Of a stretch of DNA of 64,000 nucleotides, positions 45,113 through 53,076 are shown piece after piece. The notes below the pieces were generated by a model that was given only the letters and a program-made list of their open reading frames with translations, did not search any database and was not told the DNA's origin. The stretch's first letter is position 1. Each line of letters starts with the position of its first letter. The DNA is from Chryseobacterium vaccae (lineage in GTDB: Bacteria > Bacteroidota > Bacteroidia > Flavobacteriales > Weeksellaceae): contig NZ_VSWH01000001.1 in NCBI RefSeq assembly GCF_009602705.1, forward strand, positions 3,596,001 to 3,660,000. The letters run 5' to 3'. Made by a program: the position numbers and the translations under genes.

Positions 45113-45120
45113 TACTTTTG
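45113..45120 (+). promoter_or_regulatory. -7 box of the secreted-protein gene
   Basis: TACTTTTG, identical to the -7 box of the HTH pair; leader of about 55 nt to the ATG at 45179. Confidence 0.6.
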
Positions 45121-45178
45121 CGGAGGATCATACCGATCACTTTAAAGAACGCAATATTAACCAACAATTAAAAAAACG

Positions 45179-46975
45179 ATGAAAACAAAATTTACAAAAC
45201 CCAAATTAGGAGTACTGCTTTTAGTGCTACTCTTAACTTTTGGAAAACTGTATTCACAAACCAATGGGGCTGTAGGGATCAATACTGTACTGCCTAATGA
45301 AAATTCTGTACTGGATGTTGTTTCAACAGCTAATAATAAAGGGATACTTATTCCACGCCTTACAGAAGCCCAGAGAAATGCAATAATCATTAATAAAGCA
45401 GCTGATGACGGTCTTACCATCTATAATACTACGGAAGACTGCTTTAATTACTGGAGCCTGGCAGATGATGAATGGAAAAGTGTATGCGGGCAGCTTGGAA
45501 AAGCAGTGTTTACAGTTGACTGCGCCAATACCAAAGCCATGGGAACTTATGTGAAAGGTCGTGAGTTAACCCCTTCAAACTATCTGAGCATTTTTGTGAA
45601 TGTGACCAAACCAGGGAATTATACCATCTCGGGAACGACTTCCAACGGATATAATTTCTATGGAACGGGTGTTTTTCTTAATACGGGAACACAAACGATC
45701 CAGATCGCAGGACAGGGAACCCCTCTGAATATTCAGACAGATACTGTATCATTGACAGCCAATGGTACCGATATAACCTGTACTCCTCCTGTTTCTGTTA
45801 ATGTGCTCAGTCCTGCAGGAAGCTATACCATGAGCTGTGGAAGTGCAACGGTAAATGGAGTTTATAAAGTTGGAACCGCTCTTACTGCCTCCAATACAAT
45901 TACACTACCAGTTAATGTTTCCTCATTAGGAAGCTATACCATTACAACCAATACCGTAGATGGAATTTCTTTCAGAGGTTCAGGAACATTTACTGCGACA
46001 GGGAACCAGAATGTTACCTTAAGCGGAACGGGTACACCCTCTTCCACAGCCGTAAAAAAGATAACGATCACTTCTGACAGTCAGGGAGGAGTTTCTACCA
46101 CCTGCAGTGTGAATGTTATAGTGGTGATTCCTGCAAAAAAACTGCTTACAATAGGACTTGGAACAACGTATGGATATAATCTTAGCAATAGCGGAAGACC
46201 TTCCAATACATTAATTACAACCAATACTAATTATGGAACACTTCCTGCAAGTACCGTAAAATATGAAGGATGGTCTCAGATTATTGATGGAAGCAATTCT
46301 CCAAGTGCTGCCCAATTGAATACCTGGCTATTAGGCTCTGCTCCCGTTGATATCGTGGTAATAGGGTACAGCTATGGAATGAATGCTGCTGAAGCTTCCA
46401 TTTTCCTGCAATATCTGCAAAAAGGAGGTGTTGTTCTTTCATTCTGTGAAGATAATTCAGGGAATCAGAATTTCTTTAGAACAATCTTTAACGATCCGAG
46501 TATTTCTCAATCTACAACAGGAGGTTCCGGAGACGGAAGAACGTATACTTTACCCATTACTTCCGATGATATAACTAATGGTCCTTTCGGAGATATCCGG
46601 GGCAAGCTTTGGGGAGATGATGCTACAGATGTTGTATATTTTACAGGATTGCCATCAGGAGAAATAAGTGTTTACTCCAATGCGACTAATGCCAATAACA
46701 ACACAGGTACAGTTGCGGGTGCTGTCACAGCATTTAAACATAAAAGTTTCAACCTGATATGGGTTGGAGAAGGAGGATTTAATTCTCAAAGCGGAAATAC
46801 GGGTGATTTAAACTCAAGTACAATATGTCCGTTTATTTTAGATGTAAATAAAAAACCAACACCTAAAACAACTTATGGGACAGCAGGAACATTAATTTAT
46901 AATTCTACTTTTACAGCCAATGCTTTTGCATGGGCACTTAAACAGGCAGAATTCAGTGGAATTAATACAAAATGA
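45179..46975 (+). CDS. Large secreted protein with Ig-like repeats and a GATase-like C-terminal domain
   Basis: 598 residues. Signal peptide (1-27, ends KLYSQ). GAVGINTVLPNENSVLDV at 30-47 is the start module seen in many flavobacterial surface proteins. Two related ~100-residue Ig-like units follow (~105-315; both have GxYxxGxxLTxSN and GTGTP/GQGTP signals). The C-terminal ~280 residues (VDIVVIGYSYGMNAAEASIF, LQYLQKGGVVLSFCEDN) resemble a glutamine-amidotransferase-like Rossmann fold. No T9SS sorting domain or lipobox, so its final place is unclear. It has its own copy of the shared promoter element and a strong terminator. Function unknown. Confidence 0.8.
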   Translation: MKTKFTKPKLGVLLLVLLLTFGKLYSQTNGAVGINTVLPNENSVLDVVSTANNKGILIPRLTEAQRNAIIINKAADDGLTIYNTTEDCFNYWSLADDEWKSVCGQLGKAVFTVDCANTKAMGTYVKGRELTPSNYLSIFVNVTKPGNYTISGTTSNGYNFYGTGVFLNTGTQTIQIAGQGTPLNIQTDTVSLTANGTDITCTPPVSVNVLSPAGSYTMSCGSATVNGVYKVGTALTASNTITLPVNVSSLGSYTITTNTVDGISFRGSGTFTATGNQNVTLSGTGTPSSTAVKKITITSDSQGGVSTTCSVNVIVVIPAKKLLTIGLGTTYGYNLSNSGRPSNTLITTNTNYGTLPASTVKYEGWSQIIDGSNSPSAAQLNTWLLGSAPVDIVVIGYSYGMNAAEASIFLQYLQKGGVVLSFCEDNSGNQNFFRTIFNDPSISQSTTGGSGDGRTYTLPITSDDITNGPFGDIRGKLWGDDATDVVYFTGLPSGEISVYSNATNANNNTGTVAGAVTAFKHKSFNLIWVGEGGFNSQSGNTGDLNSSTICPFILDVNKKPTPKTTYGTAGTLIYNSTFTANAFAWALKQAEFSGINTK

Positions 46976-46996
46976 TGAAAAAAGTTTTTAAAGATG

Positions 46997-47029
46997 ACTG
47001 CGGTATGGGAAACCATACCGCAGTTTTTA
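46997..47029 (+). terminator. Terminator after the secreted-protein gene
   Basis: 12-bp perfect GC-rich stem ACTGCGGTATGG with GAAA tetraloop, then TTTTATTTT. It overlaps the end of the convergent DUF1801 gene. Confidence 0.92.
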
Positions 47030-47374
47030 TTTTATGTATTTCTTAACTTCTTCCGTAAGGCTTATAATAAGCTCCACAGGCAGATCCTTTTCCATATCAA
47101 TAAGAAGTATTTTGAACTTTTTGCGGTCTTCCTGAAGCAGTTCAGGATGATCAAGCCGGTCCCCGTGATAAAAGCTTACATAATGTTTCTTATGCTTTTT
47201 ACTGTAATAGAGATAGCACAGCATTTTCTTTTTATACTTGAAGAATGGAAGTCCGAAACTTAACGTTTCTGTAATGTTTTCGGGATCAGATTCAAGGATC
47301 TTTTTACGTAAAAACAAAAGAGTACTTCTTTCAGGCTCATCGATTCTGTAGAAGTACTCTTGTATAGGATTCAT
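47027..47374 (-). CDS. DUF1801 (YdhG-like) protein
   Basis: 115 residues, cytoplasmic. DUF1801 pattern: MNPIQEYFYRIDEPERSTLL, ETLSFGLPFFKYKKKMLCYL, YYSKKHKKHYVSFYHGDRLD. Fold is related to the iron-chaperone-like YdhG/YjhX group; biochemical role is unclear. It converges with the preceding gene, stop inside its terminator. Confidence 0.88.
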   Translation of the reverse strand: MNPIQEYFYRIDEPERSTLLFLRKKILESDPENITETLSFGLPFFKYKKKMLCYLYYSKKHKKHYVSFYHGDRLDHPELLQEDRKKFKILLIDMEKDLPVELIISLTEEVKKYIK

Positions 47375-47401
47375 TTGAATGAAATTTAATTCAATAAACG
47401 A

Positions 47402-49234
47402 TTAGTCGAAATTCTGAAGTTCCACCAGTTTGTGGTACATTCCTTTTTTAGCGATCAGTTCATGGTGGGTTCCTTGTTCTACAATATCCCCTTTTTCCAT
47501 AACGACGATCCAGTCTGCCTTCTGAATAGTGGAAAGCCTGTGGGCAATCACCAGAGAAGTTCTGTTTTCCATCATTTTCTCAAGGGCATCCTGTACAAAT
47601 CTTTCAGATTCTGTATCCAGGGCTGAAGTAGCTTCGTCAAGGATCATCACCGGAGGGTTTTTCAATACAGCTCTGGCGATGGAAACTCTTTGCTTCTGTC
47701 CTCCGGAAAGTTTTCCTCCATCGTCCCCAATATTGGATTCATAACCTTCAGGAAGCTGAGTGATGAATGAATCAGCGTTAGCTATTTTGGCTGCCGCAAT
47801 GACTTCTTCTCTTGTGGCTTCAGGTTTACCCATTAAGATGTTATTGTAAACCGTATCATTAAATAAAACAGATTCCTGGGTTACCATTCCTAAGAGCTGG
47901 CGGTATTCATTCAGTTTTAAATGTTTGATATTGGTTCCGTCAACTAGGATTTCACCTTCACTCACATCATAGAACCTTGCCAGAAGGTTGGCAATCGTTG
48001 TCTTTCCGCTTCCGCTTTGTCCTACAAGAGCAATGGTTTTTCCTTTAGGGATAATAAGTGAAAAGTTTTTAAGAATCACATTGTCTTTATCATAATAGAA
48101 ACCAATGTTTCTGAACTCAATTTGATTGTTAAGCGTAGAGATCGATACCGGTTCTGCAATTTCTTCTACTTTCAGATCATAATCAAGAACTTCCGCTACT
48201 CTGTCTAAACTTGCCATTCCTCCCTGAATAGAAGAGATCGCACTAGATAATTTTTTAGCAGGATCAAGGATCTGGAAGAACATCCCGATGAAAACAAGGA
48301 AAGCCTGAGGCTGCATTGTCTGCTCTTCAAGGATCTGAGTTCCGGCATACCAGGTAATGATAAGAATGGTTATTGAACCAAGAAATTCGCTCATAGGAGA
48401 GGCTAATTCCCGTCTTCGGCTCATATCAATGGCAAAATTCTGCCAGTTGGTTGTTGTCTGATTAAATCTGTTCTTTAGGATTTTATCCGCATTGAAGATC
48501 TTGATTACTTTGGAAGATTTTAATGTCTCGTCTACCAGTGAAAAAAGATTTCCTAATTCAGCCTGTGCCTGATAAGCCTGTTTCTTCAAGCTTTTTCCCG
48601 TCCACGAAATAAGAAGACCCATGACAGGAAAAACAACTAATGAGAATAAGGTAAGCTGTGGAGATAATATAAATAAGGCGATCAGTGAAGAGATGATCAT
48701 GAACGGAGCATTGATAAGATCAACCAATACCCCCATAATTCCGCCTTCTACACCTCCAATGTCATTGGAAATTCTGGACATCATATCTCCTTTTCTTTGT
48801 TCCGTAAAGAAAGAAACAGGAAGCTGAAGAAACTTATTATACATGGCACTTCTTAAATCACGGGTAATACCCACTCGGTAATTAACTAATAGGAAAGCAC
48901 CAATATATCTGAAAATATTTCTCAATAAAAATGAACACGCAGTTATTGCACAAAGAACAGCCAATACCTGAACAGCGCCATGCTGATCAATTTCTGCCTG
49001 CACAAAATAATAGGCCTTATTTTTTAAAAATTCAAAATAATCACCAACTTCTCCGGACCATACAGGAGGTTTATCCTGCTTCTCAATAGTCCCAAACATT
49101 AATCCTAAAATAGGAAGCATTGTTCCTACAGATAAAATGTTGAGCAATGAGTAAAGGATATTGAAAAACATACTCCCGAAAAGGTATTTTCGGTGGGGTT
49201 TTGCGAAATGTAGTATTCTTTGTAATGGTTTCAT
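47402..49234 (-). CDS. MsbA-like ABC exporter (ABC_membrane + ATPase)
   Basis: 610 residues. Six membrane helices in the first ~330 residues, then an ATPase domain with Walker A GQSGSGKTT, ABC signature LSGGQKQRVSIARAVL, Walker B VMILDEATSAL and the switch His (VIAHRLST). Full-transporter half-size, working as homodimer. Flavobacterial MsbA-type proteins flip lipid A or export lipids and drugs; which applies here cannot be told. Starts 27 bp upstream of the DUF1801 gene on the same strand. Confidence 0.92.
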   Translation of the reverse strand: MKPLQRILHFAKPHRKYLFGSMFFNILYSLLNILSVGTMLPILGLMFGTIEKQDKPPVWSGEVGDYFEFLKNKAYYFVQAEIDQHGAVQVLAVLCAITACSFLLRNIFRYIGAFLLVNYRVGITRDLRSAMYNKFLQLPVSFFTEQRKGDMMSRISNDIGGVEGGIMGVLVDLINAPFMIISSLIALFILSPQLTLFSLVVFPVMGLLISWTGKSLKKQAYQAQAELGNLFSLVDETLKSSKVIKIFNADKILKNRFNQTTTNWQNFAIDMSRRRELASPMSEFLGSITILIITWYAGTQILEEQTMQPQAFLVFIGMFFQILDPAKKLSSAISSIQGGMASLDRVAEVLDYDLKVEEIAEPVSISTLNNQIEFRNIGFYYDKDNVILKNFSLIIPKGKTIALVGQSGSGKTTIANLLARFYDVSEGEILVDGTNIKHLKLNEYRQLLGMVTQESVLFNDTVYNNILMGKPEATREEVIAAAKIANADSFITQLPEGYESNIGDDGGKLSGGQKQRVSIARAVLKNPPVMILDEATSALDTESERFVQDALEKMMENRTSLVIAHRLSTIQKADWIVVMEKGDIVEQGTHHELIAKKGMYHKLVELQNFD

Positions 49235-49419
49235 TCAATGAAAAATTGGATAGCAAAATTACGTAAAATTAAAGGAACAGACGTTCTAAATCCTTTTTTT
49301 ACTTTATTTAATAGGTGTCTATTAATTTGATTTTGTTACAATTCTTATCAGAAGTCTGATATACAGTGAATTTTATTACTATTTCAGATTGAAGGTGAAT
49401 GAAAGGGCTTATAATAAAT

Positions 49420-49440
49420 AAACCGCCATTCCGGCGGTTT
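49420..49440 (-). terminator. Rho-independent terminator of the M28 peptidase gene
   Basis: 8-bp GC-rich stem AAACCGCC / GGCGGTTT, 5-nt loop; on the minus strand it lies 8 bp after the peptidase stop and is followed by ATTTATTAT. Confidence 0.7.
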
Positions 49441-49447
49441 TATTCTG

Positions 49448-50368
49448 TTAAAATTTTACTTTGTCATTATATTTCGGAGCAAAATTGGCTGGTTTTAATT
49501 TTTCAAGCGTTTTCCCGAAATTGTTGATAATATTTGTTAAATTGTCGAAATCTACAACACTTACATCATCACTTTCGTTATGGTAGTGGTGGGCTTTTGT
49601 CATATCTACAGTAGAGAATGAATGGGCAATAATTTTCTTTTTAACAAAACTTACATTGTCTGATCTGTAAAACAATTGTTGTGAAGCATAAGGATCCGGA
49701 TTGATTTTCATTCCGTTCGCTGCATTTTTATTCACCAACTCATCAAGGTCAGAAAACTCATCACCCGTCATAAACAGGGCATTTTTCCCCCATTGAGATT
49801 CTGTAGCCACCATTTCAAAATTGAAAAGCGCGGTCATATTATTGTAGATTTTATCAAGATTGGCATCCATTGAGATCGCTTTGGAGCCCAGCATTCCTTT
49901 TTCTTCCCCATTGAATGCAATGAAAACCATTGAGAAATCCGGCTTTTTATTTTTGAAATAATCAGCAATACCCGCTAGAGTAGTGATTCCGCTGGCGTCG
50001 TCATCAGCACCGTTATAAATATTGTCTCCGGTTTTATCGCTGGTTCCTATGTGATCAAAGTGACCTGAAAATCCTAAATATTTATCTGTTTTTCCTTTTT
50101 TGATTCCACATACATTATAAGCTTTCTTTCCTTTGTACTCAAATGGGATCAGATAAGAATTGCCCGTACAGTATTCAAGATTGTTTTCTTTAAAGAGCGA
50201 TGCGATGTATTCGGCCGCTTTATCATTTTCCGGAGTCCAGATTTCACGGCCTTTCATTTCGTCTGAAGCCAGCGTTGAAAGGATGGTCTGTACTCTTTCT
50301 TTGGAAACTTCCTGAGCGGAAATACCAATTGAGAATATAGATAAAGCAAGAAGGGTTAATTTTTTCAT
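49448..50368 (-). CDS. Secreted M28 family metallopeptidase
   Basis: 306 residues with a signal peptide (1-18, ends GISAQ). Zinc-site residues: His103 and/or His106 (GHFDHIG), Asp122-124 (GADDDASG), Glu155-156 (NGEEKGMLGS), and a late His (TKAHHYHNESDD). Members are aminopeptidases or glutaminyl cyclase-like enzymes; with an intact Zn2 set an exported aminopeptidase is most likely. No T9SS tail. Confidence 0.92.
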   Translation of the reverse strand: MKKLTLLALSIFSIGISAQEVSKERVQTILSTLASDEMKGREIWTPENDKAAEYIASLFKENNLEYCTGNSYLIPFEYKGKKAYNVCGIKKGKTDKYLGFSGHFDHIGTSDKTGDNIYNGADDDASGITTLAGIADYFKNKKPDFSMVFIAFNGEEKGMLGSKAISMDANLDKIYNNMTALFNFEMVATESQWGKNALFMTGDEFSDLDELVNKNAANGMKINPDPYASQQLFYRSDNVSFVKKKIIAHSFSTVDMTKAHHYHNESDDVSVVDFDNLTNIINNFGKTLEKLKPANFAPKYNDKVKF

Positions 50369-50436
50369 GTTAATTACTATTTGGAATGATCTGTCGTATT
50401 TTTAACGGAAATGTTGCATCAAGTTATATAAAATTA

Positions 50437-50446
50437 TTAATATATA
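50437..50446. repeat. Left copy of a 10-bp direct repeat around the IS982 pair
   Basis: TTAATATATA here and at 52427-52436. The right copy touches the terminal repeat of the right IS; the left copy is 11 bp from the terminal repeat of the left IS, separated by CCCGTTATATA. It may be a target duplication. The sequence is low in complexity, so chance is possible. Confidence 0.45.
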
Positions 50447-50457
50447 CCCGTTATATA

Positions 50458-50998
50458 CCCGTTGTGCGTTTTAAATTATGCTTGACTTTAGATTGTTGAT
50501 TTTTTTGTTTAATAGTTTTTATTAATAAATTGAACAATTGTAAGAGCTGTAATCTTTGCTAAAACTCTTGTTTTGAATCCTTCAAATGTTTTTGCATAAT
50601 TCCTTCTTATCATAAATTGGTCACATAGCTGAGAGAATAATGGTTCAATTCTTTTTCTGTGCTTTTTAAACAAGCAAAACTGTGGTTTGTAGTCTTTTTG
50701 GTTGATTCTTTTCAGAGTTTCCAAGGTAATATTAGCATAATTAAACAAATCTACCTGTGCCTCTGATGAGAGATACCCTTTATCACCAAGCAAGATACAA
50801 TCAGACAACCGTTCTTTAATGTCCTTCAAAAAGTGAATATCATGAATAGATGCCGGACTTAGGTCTATACTTTAAAAAACACCGTTCACAGAACAAACCG
50901 CGTGAAGTTGTAGCCATAAAAAGACATTTGCTGTGATGCGCAAAAATCTCTGTTTGGATAACAATACTGTTCATCTTTACATATTTTAGAGCGTGCGT
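50458..50998 (-). mobile_element. IS982-family element, 5'-truncated copy
   Basis: Left terminal repeat CCCGTTGTGC at 50458-50467, then ~480 bp matching the transposase region of the copy at 51865-52428. Similarity stops at about 50997, inside the transposase gene, so the 5' part and the right terminal repeat are lost. Confidence 0.8.
50509..50998 (-). pseudogene. IS982-type transposase, C-terminal fragment
   Basis: Minus strand. The C-terminal part is open (ERLSDCILLGDKGYLSSEAQ, KKHRKRIEPLFSQLCDQFMI, stop at 50511-50509), typical of the IS982 DDE domain. Upstream, KICKDEQYCYPNRDFCASQQ can be read to ~50998 only with a frameshift near 50900. No start codon. Inactive. Confidence 0.85.
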
Positions 50999-51078
50999 TT
51001 AAAAATAATTCCTATTTTTACAATTAATTTTTAACCAAAAATGGTCAATCTATTTTGGAATATGACACAAAAATAGAA

Positions 51079-51669
51079 ATGAAAATAAAAAAAATATTAT
51101 TTAGCATATTAACTGCTCTTGTTTTAATGATATCAATATTCCTTTATATGAATAAGGATAAATTTGTCTATGTAGGTTCAGTAGATATTATTGAAGTCGA
51201 TTGCAGCAAAAAAAATCAAATCTTGAGCGAAGTTTTAGAAAGTGACCAAAAGATTAGAAAATCAAACGAACTCATCAAATACGCTAAAGAAGACCATAGG
51301 AATCAAGAATTAGTGATTAGCATTATTGAAAAGTGTGGTATGCCAACATTAAAGGAGGTAGGTCAAAAACAAATGGATGCAATCTGGTTAGGACTGCAAC
51401 ATAGTACTAAAGAAATCAGAAAAAAGTATTTTCCACAAATAGAGAAAGCGGTTGAAAATGGAGACTTATCTAAACAACAATATGCATTGATGAAAGATAG
51501 GATTTTAATGGACGAAGGAAACCCCCAAATATATGGTTCACAAATCGAAAATGGTAAATTGTATAAATTAGAAAATCCTGAAACTGTGAACGAAAGAAGA
51601 AAAAAAATGGGAATGGAACCAATAGAGGATTATTTAAAGAATTTCAATATTCAGTTCAATCCGAATTAA
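51079..51669 (+). CDS. DUF6624 protein with N-terminal membrane anchor
   Basis: 196 residues from the ATG at 51079. Signal/anchor at ~7-25 (ILFSILTALVLMISIFLYM). The C-terminal region fits DUF6624: EKCGMPTLKEVGQKQMDAIW, LQHSTKEIRKKYFPQIEKA, QYALMKDRI, NPQIYGSQI and ERRKKMGMEPIEDYL. Lies between two decayed IS982 copies and reads opposite to them; base composition (high A) is more extreme than its neighbours, consistent with acquisition. Function unknown. Confidence 0.82.
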   Translation: MKIKKILFSILTALVLMISIFLYMNKDKFVYVGSVDIIEVDCSKKNQILSEVLESDQKIRKSNELIKYAKEDHRNQELVISIIEKCGMPTLKEVGQKQMDAIWLGLQHSTKEIRKKYFPQIEKAVENGDLSKQQYALMKDRILMDEGNPQIYGSQIENGKLYKLENPETVNERRKKMGMEPIEDYLKNFNIQFNPN

Positions 51670-51864
51670 CAACACAACATGTAATCACGTAGACGAATCC
51701 GGTCATAATTAAATGGAGTGTGTCTCTCACATAAATTTTATTAAAAAAAACATCAACCTAGAGCAGGATAATAAAAAAATTGTAAATATCCAATGGATAA
51801 TTTAAATAGAGAATATGAGTCATTTATTATCAAAAAACAGTTGTCCTTAAAAATTATTAAAAAT
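51670..51864. other. Spacer between DUF6624 gene and right IS copy
   Basis: 195 bp, AT-rich, without gene or hairpin that I can support. Confidence 0.4.
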
Positions 51865-52428
51865 AACCCGTTGTGCGTTTTAAATTATGCTTGACTTTAG
51901 ATTATTGATTTTTTTGTTTAAATAGTTTTTATTAATAAATTGAACAATTGTAAGAGCTGTAATCTTTGCTAAAACTCTTGTTTTGAATCCTTCAAATGTT
52001 TTTGCATAATTCCTTCTTATTACTTTGAAAAACACGGTTCAAAGAACAAACCGAATGAAGTTTGTAGCCATAAAAAGACATTTGCTGTGATGCGCAAAAA
52101 CCTCTGTTTGGATAACAATACTGTTTATCTTTACATATTTTAGAGCGTGCGCTTCTGGAGATTTTACAGATTTCCAAAGGCATACTGTCGACAATACCCA
52201 TATATTCGGCAGTCAAGACGAGGCTTACAACCTCTAAATCCTTCATTTTGGGAATACGTCTCTGGTAAGATAAAAGTGTTTCATCTGAAATTTCCCGTAA
52301 AACCTCCAAAATTCTTTCGTAATTTGCAATTAAGTTGTTCATTGTAAATGTTTTGTGGTAAAAACAATTTACTGATTTTCAATCGAATGAACAACTTATT
52401 TCTTTGTATTCATAATGCACAACGGGTT
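51865..52428 (-). mobile_element. IS982-family element, copy with both ends and an internal deletion
   Basis: 564 bp bounded by perfect 12-bp inverted repeats AACCCGTTGTGC (51865-51876) and GCACAACGGGTT (52417-52428). The middle of the transposase gene is missing, so the element is short for the family (~1 kb). It could be mobilised only in trans. Confidence 0.88.
51880..52342 (-). pseudogene. IS982-type transposase with internal deletion
   Basis: The N-terminal ~105 residues are intact from ATG 52342 (NNLIANYERILEVLREISDE, PKMKDLEVVSLVLTAEYMGI, ICKDKQYCYPNRGFC). At about 52023 the reading jumps to the C-terminal segment (RRNYAKTFEGFKTRVLAKIT) in a different frame. The DDE core is therefore missing. 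Confidence 0.85.
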
Positions 52429-52436
52429 AATATATA
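52427..52436. repeat. Right copy of the 10-bp direct repeat
   Basis: TTAATATATA overlapping the last 2 bp of the right terminal repeat; partner at 50437-50446. Confidence 0.45.
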
Positions 52437-52489
52437 TGATAAGAGATCAAAAAGATTGGAGGTTTAAAGTTTAAATTGAAAATGCCCAA

Positions 52490-52518
52490 ATAAAAAAACA
52501 GCTCCTTTCGGAACTGTT
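52490..52518 (-). terminator. Rho-independent terminator of the DUF4293 gene
   Basis: On the minus strand AACAGTTCC-GAAA-GGAGCTGTT forms a 9-bp stem with one G-U pair and GAAA loop, followed by TTTTTTATTT. Confidence 0.82.
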
Positions 52519-52542
52519 CTCACTCAAAAAATCGTTGTAAGG

Positions 52543-52932
52543 CTATCGAAGTCGGTCTACAGATTTTACGAGCCTCTCATCTCTTCGGATGTAAGTGTTT
52601 GCAATAAGCAGACAGATCACCGCGATCAATGGGAAAACTGGCTCAATACCCTTCTCAGGAAACTGAATTCCTCCGGATAAGTTGAGTAACCAATACGCCA
52701 ATACGCCAATCAACAAAACGTTTATAATGATGCTGGTGGTATTCAGCAAAATTTGTCTTTTTCTGTTTTTGAAACTGAAAATACTCAATGCTCCTGCTAA
52801 AACAAGCACGATGCAGCTTATATCAATCACCGGAATACTGCCGAAAACAGCAACATCCTGTCCTGAAATAAAAAGGAAAACAGCAGCTAAAACTGCTAAT
52901 AACGTCCATATGGTCTGTATTCTCTGTAGCAT
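52543..52932 (-). CDS. DUF4293 membrane protein
   Basis: 129 residues, four predicted membrane helices (WTLLAVLAAVFLFI; IDISCIVLVLAGALSIFSF; ILLNTTSIIINVLLIGVLAYW; VFPLIAVICLLIANTYI) and the conserved start MLQRIQTIWTLLA and end IRRDERLVKSVDRLR. Divergent from rho, an arrangement conserved in Flavobacteriia. Function unknown. Confidence 0.9.
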   Translation of the reverse strand: MLQRIQTIWTLLAVLAAVFLFISGQDVAVFGSIPVIDISCIVLVLAGALSIFSFKNRKRQILLNTTSIIINVLLIGVLAYWLLNLSGGIQFPEKGIEPVFPLIAVICLLIANTYIRRDERLVKSVDRLR

Positions 52933-53076
52933 TGAATCTCAAATTCCAGGCAAAAATAATATAAATTTTGCACAATTCAAAAATAAGTGTAGATTTGCAT
53001 TATACAATGTACTTGAAAACAAAAGTCACCGGACTTACTTTTCTTACTCACAATTAATTACATTTTTACATTAAAT

